A stretch of DNA of 64,000 nucleotides. Origin: Pollenia angustigena. Taxonomy: Eukaryota; Arthropoda; Insecta; Diptera; Polleniidae. The position numbers were made by a program, and so were the translations under genes. The stretch lies in NCBI GenBank assembly GCA_930367215.1, contig OV884057.1:200435621-200499620 (forward strand), given 5' to 3'. This document shows positions 10,839-21,899 of the stretch, piece after piece (position 1 is the stretch's first letter; each line of letters begins with the position of its first letter). The notes under the pieces are model-generated. The model was not told the origin of the DNA. It made no database searches and was given only the letters and a program-made list of their open reading frames with translations.

Positions 10839-11148
10839 TTTTTTATACCCTTCACCGAAGGTCCTACACCCTATAAAGTATATATATTCTGGGTCCTTAT
10901 GCAAAGCGAAGTTCGAATCCGGTTGTCGTCTCTTCCAATCCCCTCACACCCCCCCCCCCCCTACCCCCCCTCGTATTTGTTTACATATACTAGCATAATG
11001 CCCAATATGATTTTCGTTATCACCCTTCTTTATTATTTCATATATTTAACGAAATAATTTTAACAAATAGAAACTAAAAACGATTTAAGAAATATATTTA
11101 CAAATAGAAATTGGGAATTATTTCCTTCCGAAGGTAACTTTATATTAT

Positions 11149-11311
11149 ATTCAACATTTTTCATTTTTCGAATTTATTCTATGAGCTAAATTTCAGTTAT
11201 TTATTTTATAAAGCTTTTTTGTAATAGTTCTATTCCTACAAAAAAGCTTTATAAAATACATAACTGAAATTTAGCTCATAGAATAAATTCGAAAAATGAA
11301 AAATGTTGAAT
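11149..11311. repeat. Near-perfect palindromic element
   Basis: Two ~75-bp arms ('attcaacatttttcattttt' at 11149; mirror ending 'gttgaat' at 11311) match with about one mismatch around a 13-nt centre. RNA from either strand would fold into a long hairpin. No TSD is obvious and no coding is present. Confidence 0.8.
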
Positions 11312-11445
11312 GAAATATATTTACCAGTTTTCGCTTTTTAAATTTCATTTATAATGAAGTTTTAAGTATTGTAAATATGTATGTATATGTATATGTAAAA
11401 ATTATTTAGTTGCTCTCTATTCTACTCGCACAATGGTAAAGGGTA

Positions 11446-12457
11446 CACAGAAAAAATTATTGCCGAATTATTTTCAAACAAACGCTTGTTTGAAAATTTT
11501 TTCAATTTCTAAAAATTTTTTTTTTACTGATTCAATTAAAATTTTTGTTTGATTTTTATTTAACCAACAAAAATGTTGACAACCATTCAAAAATAAAATA
11601 CACGCGTTATTGCTTTCAAGTTTTCATAATTTTGTATGAAATATTTAACGCTTTTTAATGTTGTCGTCTTTTTGCATTTTTTATTTGATCGTAAGCAACA
11701 CTTCCTTATGTGAAATATAAGAACTACAACAAAAAACGTATTCTATTTTTAGACACTTTAAAAAAGTACAACAATAAGAAAGAAGAAGAGGTTTGAAGTA
11801 AAAAAAAAACACGAAATAGTAGGTAAAAAAACGTTTCACTCTTTTTAAACAACAGAAACAACAACAACATTATACGAAACAAAATAAATTTTTTGTTGGT
11901 TTCAAAGTTGGTTAAAACAAAACAAAATCCCGTATTCAATTTTTTCAAACTGTTTACTTAAATACATCAAATACAAAAATATAATGATGACGAAAAACAT
12001 ATCGAGTCGGTCTGTCGCCGTTTTTGGGTTACATTTCTTCTTCATTAGCAAAGGAAAGGATACAGCAACAGTGAGTGATGACGAAAAACATTGTGTGTAT
12101 AAAAAAAGACTTCGTTCAAAAATTATTTCAACAAAAGAATGTGTCTCAAAGCCAGCCGGCCGCTCTGCTCTCTCTCTCTCTCTGCCATCATCTTCTAATA
12201 CGTGCCTGCTTGTGTACGCGTCATTGCTTGTGCAAAAACTTTTTTTTTGATTTTGAAATTTAGTATATGAATTTCAGTAAACTTTTTGTTTGATTCAGTT
12301 AAATTATTTGTTTGAAAAAATCAGTGTTTTTTTTCAATAAACGAAATGCAAATAAATTGTTTGAATATGCGAATTTGTTTATAGGACCGATTTCAGACAA
12401 AAAATTGTTTGATTCTACAAATTTTTTGTTTGAATTGGAAAAATAATATTTTCTGTG
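11446..12457 (+). mobile_element. 1-kb TA-flanked non-autonomous element, copy 1
   Basis: The ends are inverted ('cacagaaaaaattatt' at 11446; 'aatattttctgtg' at 12457) and flanked by TA (11444..11445, 12458..12459). It is 1012 bp and closely similar throughout to copies 2 (40160..41188) and 3 (61895..62895), which lie in the opposite orientation. It carries a CT-dinucleotide run (12171..12183). Frames starting MMTKNISS are shared between copies but have no domain, so they are by-products of copy similarity. The TA duplication suggests a Tc1/mariner-type transposase in trans. Confidence 0.8.
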
Positions 12458-12599
12458 TATATAAGATTCGGCACAGCGGAATATAGCATTCTTACTTGTT
12501 TTTTGTTGTAGTTGTTTCTTTGGCCAGAGTGATGAATTTATGAATGTTATTTTTGTCACGCTAATAGGACCTAAATTTCTTCAATGTAAATAAAATTCA

Positions 12600-13200
12600 A
12601 TTTTTAATTACAATATTTTGTTCCCGACGTTTCGTCGATTGTTTGTCGACTTTTCCTTTAAATACTTATGTATATCACAGCTCAAGTAATGGCAACAATA
12701 TAACTCGCATTTATGTTGTTCGTGTCTTCTTTCAAATTCATTGTTATCTTAATTTGTTGTTGGATTCATAGGCTTTCAATTGTGTACCTCTTTCTTTCTT
12801 TATTTTGTTTATCTAGAATTTTAACATCATCGTACTTAATTGTGTGACCAGTATGTAGGATGTGTTGTGCTAGTGCTGTTGTCTCTTTTCTCCGCATTAT
12901 ATCCATCTTGTGTTCTCCCGTTCTTGTCTCCAGTGTACGTTTTGTTGTTCCTATATAAATTAGCTCGCATTGCTGTGTGTTATTTCCTTCACATTGTAAT
13001 TCGTATACAAGTTACTTTGTTTTTGTTTATTAATTGGCGCCTTAACTCTAGAAAAAATTGTACTTAAAGTCAAATTGGGTTTGTATGCAAAACAGATGTT
13101 TTTTGTTTTTATTGACGACCATATGTTATTGTTATCGGTTAACCCAGGTATGTATTTAACACCGTAAAATTTGTTCTCTTCCTTTTCTTTGTTTGCAAAT
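12600..13200 (-). pseudogene. Penelope-like element: palm-GIY linker and GIY-YIG endonuclease remnant
   Basis: Minus-strand translation gives 'KYIPGLTDNNNIWSSIKTK' (near 13150), 'NICFAYKPNLTLSTIF' and 'KQKQSNL'. After a 1-nt loss comes 'YELQCEGN', then 'CELIYIGTTKRTLETR' with the IYIG core, 'HKMDIMRR', 'ALAQHILHTGH' and 'ILDKQNKERKRYTIESL', ending at a TGA near 12766. This is the conserved region between RT and GIY-YIG plus most of the nuclease of Penelope-like elements. Downstream (12600..12650) the 3' region has GTCGA/TCGAC paired around a loop followed by 'GAAACGTCGG', as in Penelope hammerhead-like ends, though the CUGANGA box is degenerate. The RT palm is missing, so the element is inactive. 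Confidence 0.8.
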
Positions 13201-13264
13201 TTGTTGTGGTTATTTCAGCCCTTATCCAATTGTTTAATCGTATTGTCTATCAATGTAGATAGAC

Positions 13265-14098
13265 ACTTCTAAAGACATTTTTATATACTTATTTTACATG
13301 CAAGAAATATGTTATGCTAACACTCTTTCTTCATAATCTCTCTATTACAATCAATTGTAAGAGGTGTATTAATTTTTTTTGTTAAGGAAATTTGAAGTCA
13401 TTTATGCGAAAATGCGTGGTGATAATAATAAAAAAACATATGGAAAAATCTTTCGTTCACTATCCGTACGTTCGCGACCGGTAAATAACCCAATTAAACA
13501 AAAACAAAGAGAGATATTTTATTTTGTAAACACTGGATGGAGACCTACATTAATACACTTTTAAAATAATTAATCACGCAGATTTTTACATTTCACTACT
13601 GTCAGCCAATGTTGACTTCTATTTTCGTGACCACACGTTTATAACTCTTATTATGAAAACGTAATACTCGATGAAATCAATGAAATTTTATTTGTACATC
13701 AAAAGCTTACGAACGTACGTTCGTGACCACAGGAAATGCCCATATTTTTATTTCTCTTAGCTTAGAACGTGTGATTGTTTTCTTACAAATAAATTTCTAT
13801 GCAGAAATTTCATTTATTAGATATTCGCTTTTAATATTCGCATACATTTTAGAGAATGTGAGTGCGAATGCTAATAGCAAAAATAAGAGAATAGTCCGCA
13901 ATGCCAATGCGAATATACATTGCCACTTAATTAAATATTAGTGGGTTCGAAGAATATTCGGGTACACGGTTTTAATATATGGATTAACATGCTGTAAAGG
14001 CTCATAATATATGGTTTCTTTGCTATTGTATATGAACAATTTGAATTTTTTTTTTTTTGATGAAAATTAGATGAATATTGACTTATTTTTAGATAATA
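13265..14098. other. Intergenic stretch, no recognised gene
   Basis: The sequence 'gtacgttcgYgacc' appears twice (13467, 13715), suggesting an old dispersed repeat. Short open frames (13379..13564, 13723..13941) have no recognisable domain. Confidence 0.35.
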
Positions 14099-15060
14099 CT
14101 AGCTGGCCCGGCAAACGTTGTTTTGCCACATAACTTATTTCTTTCAGATATAACAGTGTCTGCTAGCCAAATTTTAAGAAACATTATAGGCTACACTCAA
14201 AATATTATGTAGTTAAATTCAAACGAAAATTCATTTGAAACAAATTAAAATTCATTTAAAAAACGGATCATTTACATTTCATTTAAAACAAATGATTTTT
14301 TCAGTAATTTCTAAGTTTTTTATTTATTGAACATCATATTCGTTAAAATTGAATAGTTTTTACATTTAAAAAATATATTTTAACCGATAAAAATCAAACA
14401 AATTAACAAAAAAAAAATACGGAAAACATTCTTTTTTGGTAGTTTGTTTTTTTAATAACAAACATAAATGTTGAATAATAAATTTATTCGTAAAATAACT
14501 ATATTTTTATTCAATTTTAACAGTACGGAAAACGAATTTAATAACCTACAATCAGTTACTGTAATAATTTTATGAGTGTATAGTTCTTTCCAGATGTTAC
14601 ACTATTTGCCTGCCCAATTTCAAGAAAATTAATTGATTAGTTAGGAAGATATAGGGAGGCGGAGCTTTTACCCCTCTTGCCCTATTCCTCTTTCCGATGC
14701 TACAGTGTATGCATGCCAAATTTTAAGAAAACCGGTTGATTGGTAAAGAAGATAGAGGGTGGGGGAGCTTTTACCCCTCTTGCACTATTTCACCCCCTAA
14801 ATAAAAAAACTATAGGCTATAGTTCTTTCAAACTGTAACACTATTTGCCTGGAAAATTTAAAATTTAAAATATCGGTTGATTAGTTACGAAGATATAGGG
14901 AGGGGAGCTTTTAGCCCTCTTACCCTATTTCACACCCTATTCCTTATTCTCTTTCAGATGTTACATTGTCTGCATGCCAAATTTAAAGAAACCCGGTTGA
15001 TTAGTTAAGAAGATTGGGGAGTGGCGGCTTTTACCCCTATTGCAATATTTTGCGCCCTCT
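14099..15060 (-). mobile_element. Non-autonomous Helitron, 3' end at 14099, with internal tandem repeats
   Basis: On the minus strand the low-coordinate end reads hairpin GGCAAAA-caacg-TTTGCC, then GGGCCAG, then CTAG, followed by host T. That is a Helitron 3' terminus (subterminal hairpin plus CTRR, insertion before T). Inside, 14582..15055 holds three to four diverged copies of a ~130-bp unit ('catgccaaattt' ... 'ccggttgattagttaag' ... 'cttttacccct'). A TA-flanked MITE (14194..14578) is nested within it. The 5' TC end was not found. Confidence 0.6.
14194..14578. mobile_element. TA-flanked MITE (cactca-type TIR)
   Basis: The ends are inverted, 'cactcaaaatattat' and the reverse complement of 'cactcataaaattattacag', each flanked by TA (14192..14193, 14579..14580). 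The 385-bp element is non-coding. Its right TIR closely matches the left TIR of the foldback element at 18551, so the two belong to one family. Confidence 0.7.
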
Positions 15061-15136
15061 AGCGATATTAAACTGGCGGACCGCCGGACCGTAGACCTAT
15101 TTTATGCGGACCTTGTGTTAACAATACAAAATCTTT

Positions 15137-15870
15137 TACATGTTGTTACAACAAATTCATGAGAAATATATTACTTAAGTTTTCTTAGCGATAAAGAAAA
15201 CGTAACTTCCATTGCTTTCTTATCAGATATTTTTAAACACATCAATGGCAAAGGAAAGCTTATATGGGAGCTCCTGACAGAAGTAAAAAGTTTTTTGCGA
15301 AAACACGATCTTTTCAACATTGATCTGGATAATGAACGACTGCACTTCCCCAATTTAAAAAAATCTGCAATGACAACGCGCTTGACGTCGGCCAATACAA
15401 GACGTTCATTGAGGAATGTCGTCGATATCCTCAGTAACATTTACTCTCGGAATCCTGGGGATGAATGGAGTAATAAAGCTGCAATTATTTTCGGGAGTAA
15501 TAAAGCTTCCCTCCAGATGGAAATGATCGATTTCCAAGAAAATACAGTTTAAAACACCAAAAAAAGGAAGCTTCTTGTCAAGAGTTTTGGATAAAATTTG
15601 TTTGTGCTAATAAATACCTAGAATTAAAAAAATAAGCCTTGAAACTTCTCACTTTGTTTGGCTTAACATAAGTTTGTAAAGCAGCATTTTCTAAGATGAA
15701 CTTCATTAAAAAAAAAATCCGGAATAGACTTGCTGATGAACATCTCCAAGATTTAATGAGAATGGCCTACACAAGCTTTGCTTCAAACTTCAGATGGATA
15801 GTCCAAGACAAAAAAGTACTTAATCCTTTTTATTCAAAGAATTTGTTTATTATTAAATAAAATAATGCAC
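15137..15870 (+). pseudogene. hAT-superfamily transposase C-terminal remnant (GTF2IRD2/ZBED-like type)
   Basis: The plus strand encodes 'NVTSIAFLSDIFKHINGKGK' and 'FLRKHDLFNIDLDNERLHFP' (to about 15357), then an open stretch to 'MEMIDFQENTV' and a stop at 15550. After frame breaks come 'LKLLTLFGLT', 'VCKAAFSKMNFIKKKIRNRL' and 'DEHLQDLMRMAYTSFASNF' (15640..15790). That last part is the C-terminal dimerisation region of hAT transposases. The flanks carry GC-rich 'gcggaccgccggacc' (15078) and 'ggaccgcggcggtcgcg' (15950), which may be remnants of the element's ends. No 8-bp TSD was identified. Stops and frameshifts make it inactive. Confidence 0.7.
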
Positions 15871-16104
15871 CAAAACCCATTCGTTTTATTTGTTCATTGA
15901 TTCAGTATCTAAACATATTGTTTAAATAGTTCAGTTTATTACCTTCCGGACCGCGGCGGTCGCGATTAGATAGAGTTTTTTTTTTTTTTTTGTTTGTTGC
16001 TTGCCTTACTGGAGTGACTTTAATTTGTGAATTTTGAAGATTATGTGAGATAACATCATTAACCATATAAAAGCATGTCTAAATGCTACTTATATTTTCC
16101 ACAC

Positions 16105-16350
16105 TGTAGACTAGATTGTTGGCTAGACTCCAATTTTGAGCTAGACTAAAAATTTAACTAAACGAAACACCAATTTAAAACTTGAGTTAAACTAGGATAA
16201 CATATTAAACTTTAAACTATATACTAGATTGTAGACTAAACTTTAGACAAATAAGTATGTAGACTAGACTGTAGACTGGATGGTATACCAGCCTATTGAT
16301 TAGACTATAGACTAGTATGTATACCAAACTTAAGACTGGACTTTAGACTT
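16105..16350. repeat. Degenerate 'tagactagact' minisatellite
   Basis: Imperfect tandem repeats of a TAGACTA core ('agactagact', 'tagactatagactag') run through the segment with many substitutions. It is non-coding and of unknown origin. Confidence 0.7.
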
Positions 16351-17905
16351 AACAAAACAACTTACAGGAGCGATTACCGGCCTTTCTTAATAGCCGACAG
16401 ACTTTCTTGTTTCTGATACTTTTTGTAACATTTTGTCTTCAATTATTTTAAATTATATAAAAAAATGCATGAAAAAAAAAACTTAAACAAATCAATAATC
16501 AAAAGCAATAAAAATACATAATTTTATATTATAAAAGTTAAAAGAAGGAAAAAAGAGTTACATTGTTAATAGAATCAATCAGAACGTATATAAATATTAG
16601 CTAACAAGTTTTAAGAGCAAAAAAGAAAAGTTTAAAATAGTTGAATAGAGAAAAAAACAAACTTGAACTAATAAAAACATGATAATCTACAGCATACGCA
16701 TCAATAAGTTGTTAATATTCTTGTTGATGTTGTATGCAACAGAAATATAAACTAGCACAAATGTAAATACAAAAAAAAAACTAAAGTTTTTGTTGTTTTT
16801 GTTTTTGAGAAGATGTGAAAAAACAATAATAACAACAACAGCAACAGAAGCAATAACGCAAATATTCATAGACATCATAAAACTAGAATTTTTATTCTCA
16901 TTCATTGAATTATTTTTTTAAACATACGACAGTTTCATTCGTATTTTTTTCATTTGATCTTCACACAGAGTCCACTTAGACAGTCATTCATTCATTTCTT
17001 GCAGTCTTTAGTATTTCAGTCAGTCAGTCACTCACTCACTACGTCAGTTACATTGTGACTACTGATTTTTATCATTTTTTGCCAATACCACTTTCATTAA
17101 GAACGTGTTTAGAATATCTAACAATAATCAATTCTCAACAACATTGTCATCATGAAGCAAGTGATAATGATGATGATCATTTTCATTATTCACGTATTCT
17201 AAAGTTAGTTCTGTGCAAGTGCCTGGGAAACTTGTATTAGTTTCAAAATTGCATGTGAAAACAACAATTGTCTTAAAAGAGATTCGAAAGTAGTCATTTG
17301 CTAGATTGAGTTTAAAATAAAAAAAAAAAATTATTTTTTTGGCACTATAAACGATGGTAATTAAGTTTTAATGTTTTGGCCTGACGCTGGTGTTCGAGAA
17401 CATTTTTACAACATTTAAATAAATTACTTAAACGCATGAATATTTGTATGTGTATGGAAATTAAAAGCAGCTGGATTGTGGGATTTTCACATGAAGACCT
17501 GTGCCAAACAAAAGTAATTAAGACACCTTAATGTTTTAGCAAAAAGAAAAAATGAAGTTTTTCTTATTATATTTTGCTACATATTTTTAATTTTTAATCT
17601 TTAGAACTTTTTTGTTGTCTATGGAAAATAAAGTCTTTGATTAAAATTTTTTTTTAATATATTCAGAATTGGAAAAATATTAAACATTATAATGCCTGTA
17701 TTCATAAAAGTATTTTCAATTTAACAAAGGTTTATAGAACAAATTTACTATGAAAATTTTCCTTAATAAAAATTTGTTAAATTTAACAATTGGTTGTGAC
17801 TACGGATGGAGGAATGTTATTTATAAAGGGGGCATCGACGTTTTGAAAACAATTTGATGAAAACTGGTACATACATACGTTTAAATCAGTGATAACCAAG
17901 CAACA
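16351..17905. other. Intergenic stretch with transcribed-UTR-like composition, no gene called
   Basis: A 'tcagtcagtcagtcactcactcac' type run at 17020..17042 is followed by 'gtcagttacattgtgac', which looks initiator-like, but no DPE or TATA box is placed correctly. No exon is recognised; a 72-codon minus frame at 16687..16905 is compositional. Confidence 0.3.
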
Positions 17906-18085
17906 AACAAAGTTTTTGTATACATATGAATTGCCGACGGTGTCTGTGTAAAAAATACGATTATTGACTGCCTCGCGAGACTATGGAGTGGCCCGAACAA
18001 AGTTGTTGTATCCATGTGAATTGCCGCCCGCGTCTGTGTGAAAAATACAATTATTGACTGCTCGCGAGTCTATGGAGTGGTTATG
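17906..18085. repeat. Diverged tandem duplication (~90-bp unit, two copies)
   Basis: Units at 17906 and 17997 share 'aacaaagttKttgtat', 'gaattgcc', 'aaaaatac', 'attattgactgc' and 'ctatggagtgg'. Divergence of roughly 10-15% makes this an old duplication. Confidence 0.75.
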
Positions 18086-18550
18086 ACTGGTTTAAATTAT
18101 AAGGACGACGACTATTTAATTTGTTTATAATTTTCATAGCCCAAATATATCCACAGAAAGAAAAACACTCGGGATAAATTAATCTTTTTATACTTACTTT
18201 AATCACGAATCGTACTGAAAAATTCAAGTACGAATAACACTAAAACGTACTTAAATCAATCCTAAATGGGATTACTTTAAAAAATCAATCCCGATATTTC
18301 TTGTAATAAGTATAAAATCCTTAAATCAAGTACAAAAAAGATTAAACTTTTCGTTGAAAGTGCCACTCTGAGAGTAAAATTACAAAATGAGGGTTTTATC
18401 TCATAAAACTTATACGTGCGTACGTGTGTGTTTTTCAAAATTTGTTGTACAATTACAACAACACAACACAAGTTCGAACAAAACGATTTGGTTTTTGTTT
18501 GTAGTAACAACAAAAACAACAGAACAAGAAGAAAAACATATACATATATA

Positions 18551-19664
18551 CACTCACAATATTATTACAGTAACGGACTGTAGTTTATTTAAGAAATATT
18601 CGGTTCAGTCATTTTTAAATAAATAAACATTCAAAATTCCAAGCAAATTTATTTTTAACTGATTCTAACAGTTATTCAAAAAACTAAGTACACATTAATA
18701 CTGATTTTCAGTTGCAGTTAATATTGTCCGTTGATTGCGTTAAATTCTTCTTTATGTTAAATTAAATAAAAATGTAATTTAAAGCAACGAAAAGTTCATT
18801 TAATTTTTACTGTCGAAAATTCAACCGCGAATTCCGTAAAAACAAATAAATATTCAGTTATCTTATATAAGTGAATTGTCAAAAAATTAACTACATATTC
18901 CGTAAAAACAAATAAATATGCAGTTATTTTATAAAATTTTACTGTCAAAAATTCAACACCCATATTCAGTAAAAACAATTAAATATTCAGTTATTTTATA
19001 TAATTGTACTACCAAAAATTAATTTTTACTTATCTATAAAAAATGAATTGCTGGTTTTGTGTAAGCAATTCCCATTTTCTATTTGTTAAAATAATTTAGT
19101 TAAATACATCAAATTTTAAAAGTAAAATAGTTGCGAAGCCATATCGGTCATGCTGTTGGTGTCTTATAATTGAGAGTTCTTCTGTAAACAACGTAGTCAG
19201 TACAACAAAAGTTAAACAAACGTGTGTAACAGCGTAAGTAAATAATAATATTCTGCCTCTATCGCTCATTAGAAAAACAAGCGGACAGATGTCTGTCTGT
19301 TATTTTTTAGAAATTCGGCTCTTTTGTGGAGTTAATGAAAATTACTGAATTTAATAAAATAACTGAATATTTAATTGTTTTTACGGAATATGGGGTCAAT
19401 TTTTTGACAGTAAAATTGTATAAAATAACTGAATATTTAATTGTTTTTACTGAATATGGTGTTGAATTTTTGACAGTAAAATTTTACAAAATAACTGAAT
19501 ATTTATTTTATTTTACGGAATATGGTGTTGAATTTTTGACAGTAAAAATTAAATAAACTTTTTGTTAAAAATAAATGAAAAATAAGTAGACCGGTTTTTA
19601 ATTGAATTTTCATTTATTTTATATTACAATTTCAGTTAATTTTACGTACTGAATATTGTGGGTG
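18551..19664. mobile_element. Foldback element with TIRs built of 66-bp tandem repeats, TSD TA
   Basis: The termini 'cactcacaatatt' (18551) and the reverse complement of 'cacccacaatatt' (19664) are flanked by TA. The long inverted arms (18796..19010 and 19333..19552) each contain about three ~66-bp repeats around 'ataactgaatattt' ... 'tttttgacagtaaaa'. The centre (19020..19325) is unique. The frames at 18796..18978 (minus) and 19326..19556 (plus) that look like repeat proteins are translations of these tandem units. The layout is foldback/Galileo-like, but the TA duplication and the TIR shared with 14194..14578 point to a Tc1/mariner-type source. Confidence 0.75.
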
Positions 19665-19688
19665 TATGTATGTATTATTTTTATGTTG

Positions 19689-19769
19689 AACCCTCCGGCT
19701 TACGCATGTTTTGATTATCTATACACATTTAACAAAGGTCCGGCCAAACTCATGTGTACCACGAAGGGT
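19689..19769. mobile_element. piggyBac-like MITE inside family E (copy 1)
   Basis: The ends 'ccctccggcttac' and 'gtaccacgaaggg' are inverted; the right flank is TTAA and the left is TTGA (a decayed TTAA). The same insertion is present in family E copy 2 (63848..63925) with TTAA on both sides, so it was acquired before family E multiplied. Confidence 0.6.
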
Positions 19770-20466
19770 TAAAAAGTAAATATGTACATAAGATTTTTAA
19801 AGTAGAAACCATATCGGGCATGATGTTAGTGTTTTATCATTCTTTAAGGTGTAAAACGGGTAAGTAAATCAATCATAACAATTGCTTCTTTCTAATTTAT
19901 TTTTTGGTTGGAGATTAAATCAACTTTATAATACTTTTGAGATTGATTCAATCTTAGTTTTACTTAAATCAATCTCATTTTCGGATTATTTTAAGTACTA
20001 GTTCGGATTAAAACAATTTTATAATACTTGAATCAAGCGCATTTTGAGATTGATTCAATCTTAGGTTTACTTAAATCAATCTCATTTTCGGATTACTTTA
20101 AGTACGAAATCAGGATTGAATATGGATAATTTAAGTATTTTGGGATTGAAAATCCGTACTTGAATCAATCTTTCTGTACTTGATTCAAGAAAATCCGTAC
20201 TCACCGTACTATCAATACCGCTTCGGATTGATTTGAGTACGTTTAGATTGATTTTTCTTTTGAGTGTACATTAGAATAATAATTAAATTCAGCTTACCGC
20301 TCTCTTGCGAGCTTTTATTTTCTAACATTAGGGTGGTACACTATGATCGTAATAAAAATGATCTGGTGAATAAATACATACAAGAAAGGGATAGTTGACA
20401 CTGGCTCTAAGAGAACAACATTGGCCTTCTCGAGACAAAAACATTGATATAACCTACTTTAAGACC

Positions 20467-21063
20467 GGTGCGCATGTTCTGTTATTCTTGCGTCGAAAAA
20501 CTTTTCGATTGAAAGGTGTGAAATGAAACAATAATGCCATATATTGAAACAGACAGCTGTTTTTGTCACTAAGCTGTCTGTAAATAAAAAATTTCAACAC
20601 TAAAAACAATTAAAAATGCAAAATGCGAAGAATAATAATAATAATATTTTCTTCTTGGCACATTTTTCATTGTTTAATTATTTTGCTTTTAACAGTTTTA
20701 TAAAATATACGAATGTTTTCAAAGCTCGTTTGCAAACAACAAACATTAAAGTCGCACTTAACATTATTTGGTACAGCCGACGGTTGTATTTTCGCCGCCG
20801 CTATTGAAAAATTTTAAATTTTAGTATAAGTTGGTCGCCGTCAACGATATGTGTTACTGGCATTCTCAACGTCTGCAATGTAACATCGGCTTCTAGTGCA
20901 ATGTTATGACATTTATAACGTAACGACGTAATCTCTTTTGATAGTTTTCGACATGAGTTACATACAAAGTTTGTATGTAACTCACTTTTCGAGAAAAAAT
21001 GGAATATTTTGTTTCACATCTTTTTGATGCGAGAAGTTCTCACTATAGTTGCAGAACATGGGT
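20467..21063 (+). repeat. Dispersed ~0.6-kb repeat with imperfect inverted ends, copy A
   Basis: It matches 38668..39290 over most of its length, including 'aaagctcgtttgcaaacaac' and 'agttttcgacatgagttaca'. The ends carry imperfect inverted 'catgttctg' / 'cagaacatg'. Inside, 20952..20980 is a perfect palindrome, 'gagttacatacaaa' mirrored around one G. No coding is recognised. Confidence 0.65.
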
Positions 21064-21260
21064 ACAGAGCCACATTTTCGATTTTTTTCCATGAATATTA
21101 TGGGGAAGGGTACCAAATGGTCGGGCTTGATTGACTATAAGAATAAAATGTTAATTGTTCTATTTAAAAGTCTTGTATTTGTATTAAAACAAATGACTTA
21201 AGAAACCTACTGGGTTAAAGGATTTGTTTGTATGAATGTATTTCGGGATACCAATACTTA

Positions 21261-21376
21261 CCCCCATATTCATAAAAAACATTTCTGGCTTATTAAAGGT
21301 TTATTAAACGAATTTTCTATGAAAATTTGTTCAATAAGCCTTTTATAAATCAAAATTTTTTTTATGAATATGGGGG
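21261..21376. mobile_element. 116-bp palindromic MITE, TSD TTA
   Basis: It starts 'cccccatattcataaaaaa' and ends with the mirror 'tttttatgaatatggggg', flanked on both sides by TTA (21258..21260, 21377..21379). A related sequence ('tgtattcataaaagtatttt') occurs near 17698. It is non-coding. Confidence 0.8.
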
Positions 21377-21642
21377 TTAATTTATAAAAAAATTGCTTTT
21401 ATTATAAACTTGCTAAAATAAGTTTTAGCCTAGGAATGTAACGATACACCTTTTTTAAATATCGGCAAATCCGAAGTATAGCCGATGTATCGGTATCGAT
21501 ATCGGTATTCTATACATCCCTAGTTAAGACCTTCATAGCTTAAAAATTCTGGTCAAAGTTATTTTTGGGAGTACAACATTTTTTAATCATTAATAACATT
21601 TTGTTATGATGTGGGAAATTCCCAACTTGTGTTCCTGATAAA

Positions 21643-21735
21643 TACACTGAAATTTAGTGTTGGAGGATAAGCTAGTTCCTATGTGCATTTTACTGGTTAC
21701 TCAGGCCAGATCATCAGGAAACCTTTTGCAAAAGC
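21643..21735 (+). repeat. Dispersed repeat, copy 2 of 3
   Basis: This is a plus-strand copy of the repeat described at 410..497, with the core 'aggccagatcatcagga'. Confidence 0.6.
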
Positions 21736-21899
21736 TTAAGATACTATACAAATAATACTGTAAAGCGAATGGGAATTACAAGCACTCAAGTCTTATTGCC
21801 GTATCTTGTACACACGGTTAGGGAGTTAAGTAATTTTTATAGCATTTTGAAAAGTATTTCTTTTGTTAAGGTCGCATTTTGTGCCAAAAAAAGTTCTAC

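Larger units (their letters stand above)
10843..12497 (+). mobile_element. Helentron-like family A copy A4, interrupted by a 1-kb TA element
   Basis: A second 5' end ('ttatacccttcaccgaagg') lies immediately downstream of A3. The copy runs into a poly-C tract (10951..10970) and other sequence. The 3' end, 'attcggcacagcggaat' plus 'atagcattcttacttg' (12464..12495), is a short hairpin plus CTTG-type end, separated from 'ggtaaagggta' (11435..11445) by the inserted element 11446..12457. The same end occurs intact at 30010..30040 and 49766..49810. The middle is poorly conserved, so the extent is tentative. Confidence 0.45.
18152..20266 (+). mobile_element. TA-flanked element family E, copy 1, containing a nested foldback
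   Basis: The right end 'gatttttcttttgagtg' (20266, followed by TA) is the mirror of the left end of copy 2 at 63395 ('cactcaaaagaaaaatc'). Blocks shared with copy 2 are 18295..18357, 19686..19775, 19800..19900 and 19915..20266. The foldback 18551..19664 interrupts it. The left terminus near 18152 is degenerate. The body is built of 'gattgattcaatctta' and 'aagtacg' motifs repeated in both orientations and is non-coding. Confidence 0.6.

Noticed and set aside
11984..12250. Frame beginning MMTKNISSRS shared with 62159..62389
   Set aside because: Shared because the elements are recent copies; no domain, and the frames diverge after about 40 residues through indels.
15960..15980. Helitron 5' end for the 14099 element (minus strand 'tctatctaatcgcg')
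   Set aside because: The flanking base is C rather than A and the GC-rich sequence better fits the decayed hAT end; not supported.
17020..17050. Initiator-type promoter at the TCAGTC run
   Set aside because: No DPE at +28 and no TATA box at -30; the run is a short tandem repeat.
19326..19556. 76-codon 'KITEYL' repeat protein and the mirrored 18796..18978 frame
   Set aside because: Both are translations of the 66-bp tandem arrays in the foldback arms, on opposite strands.
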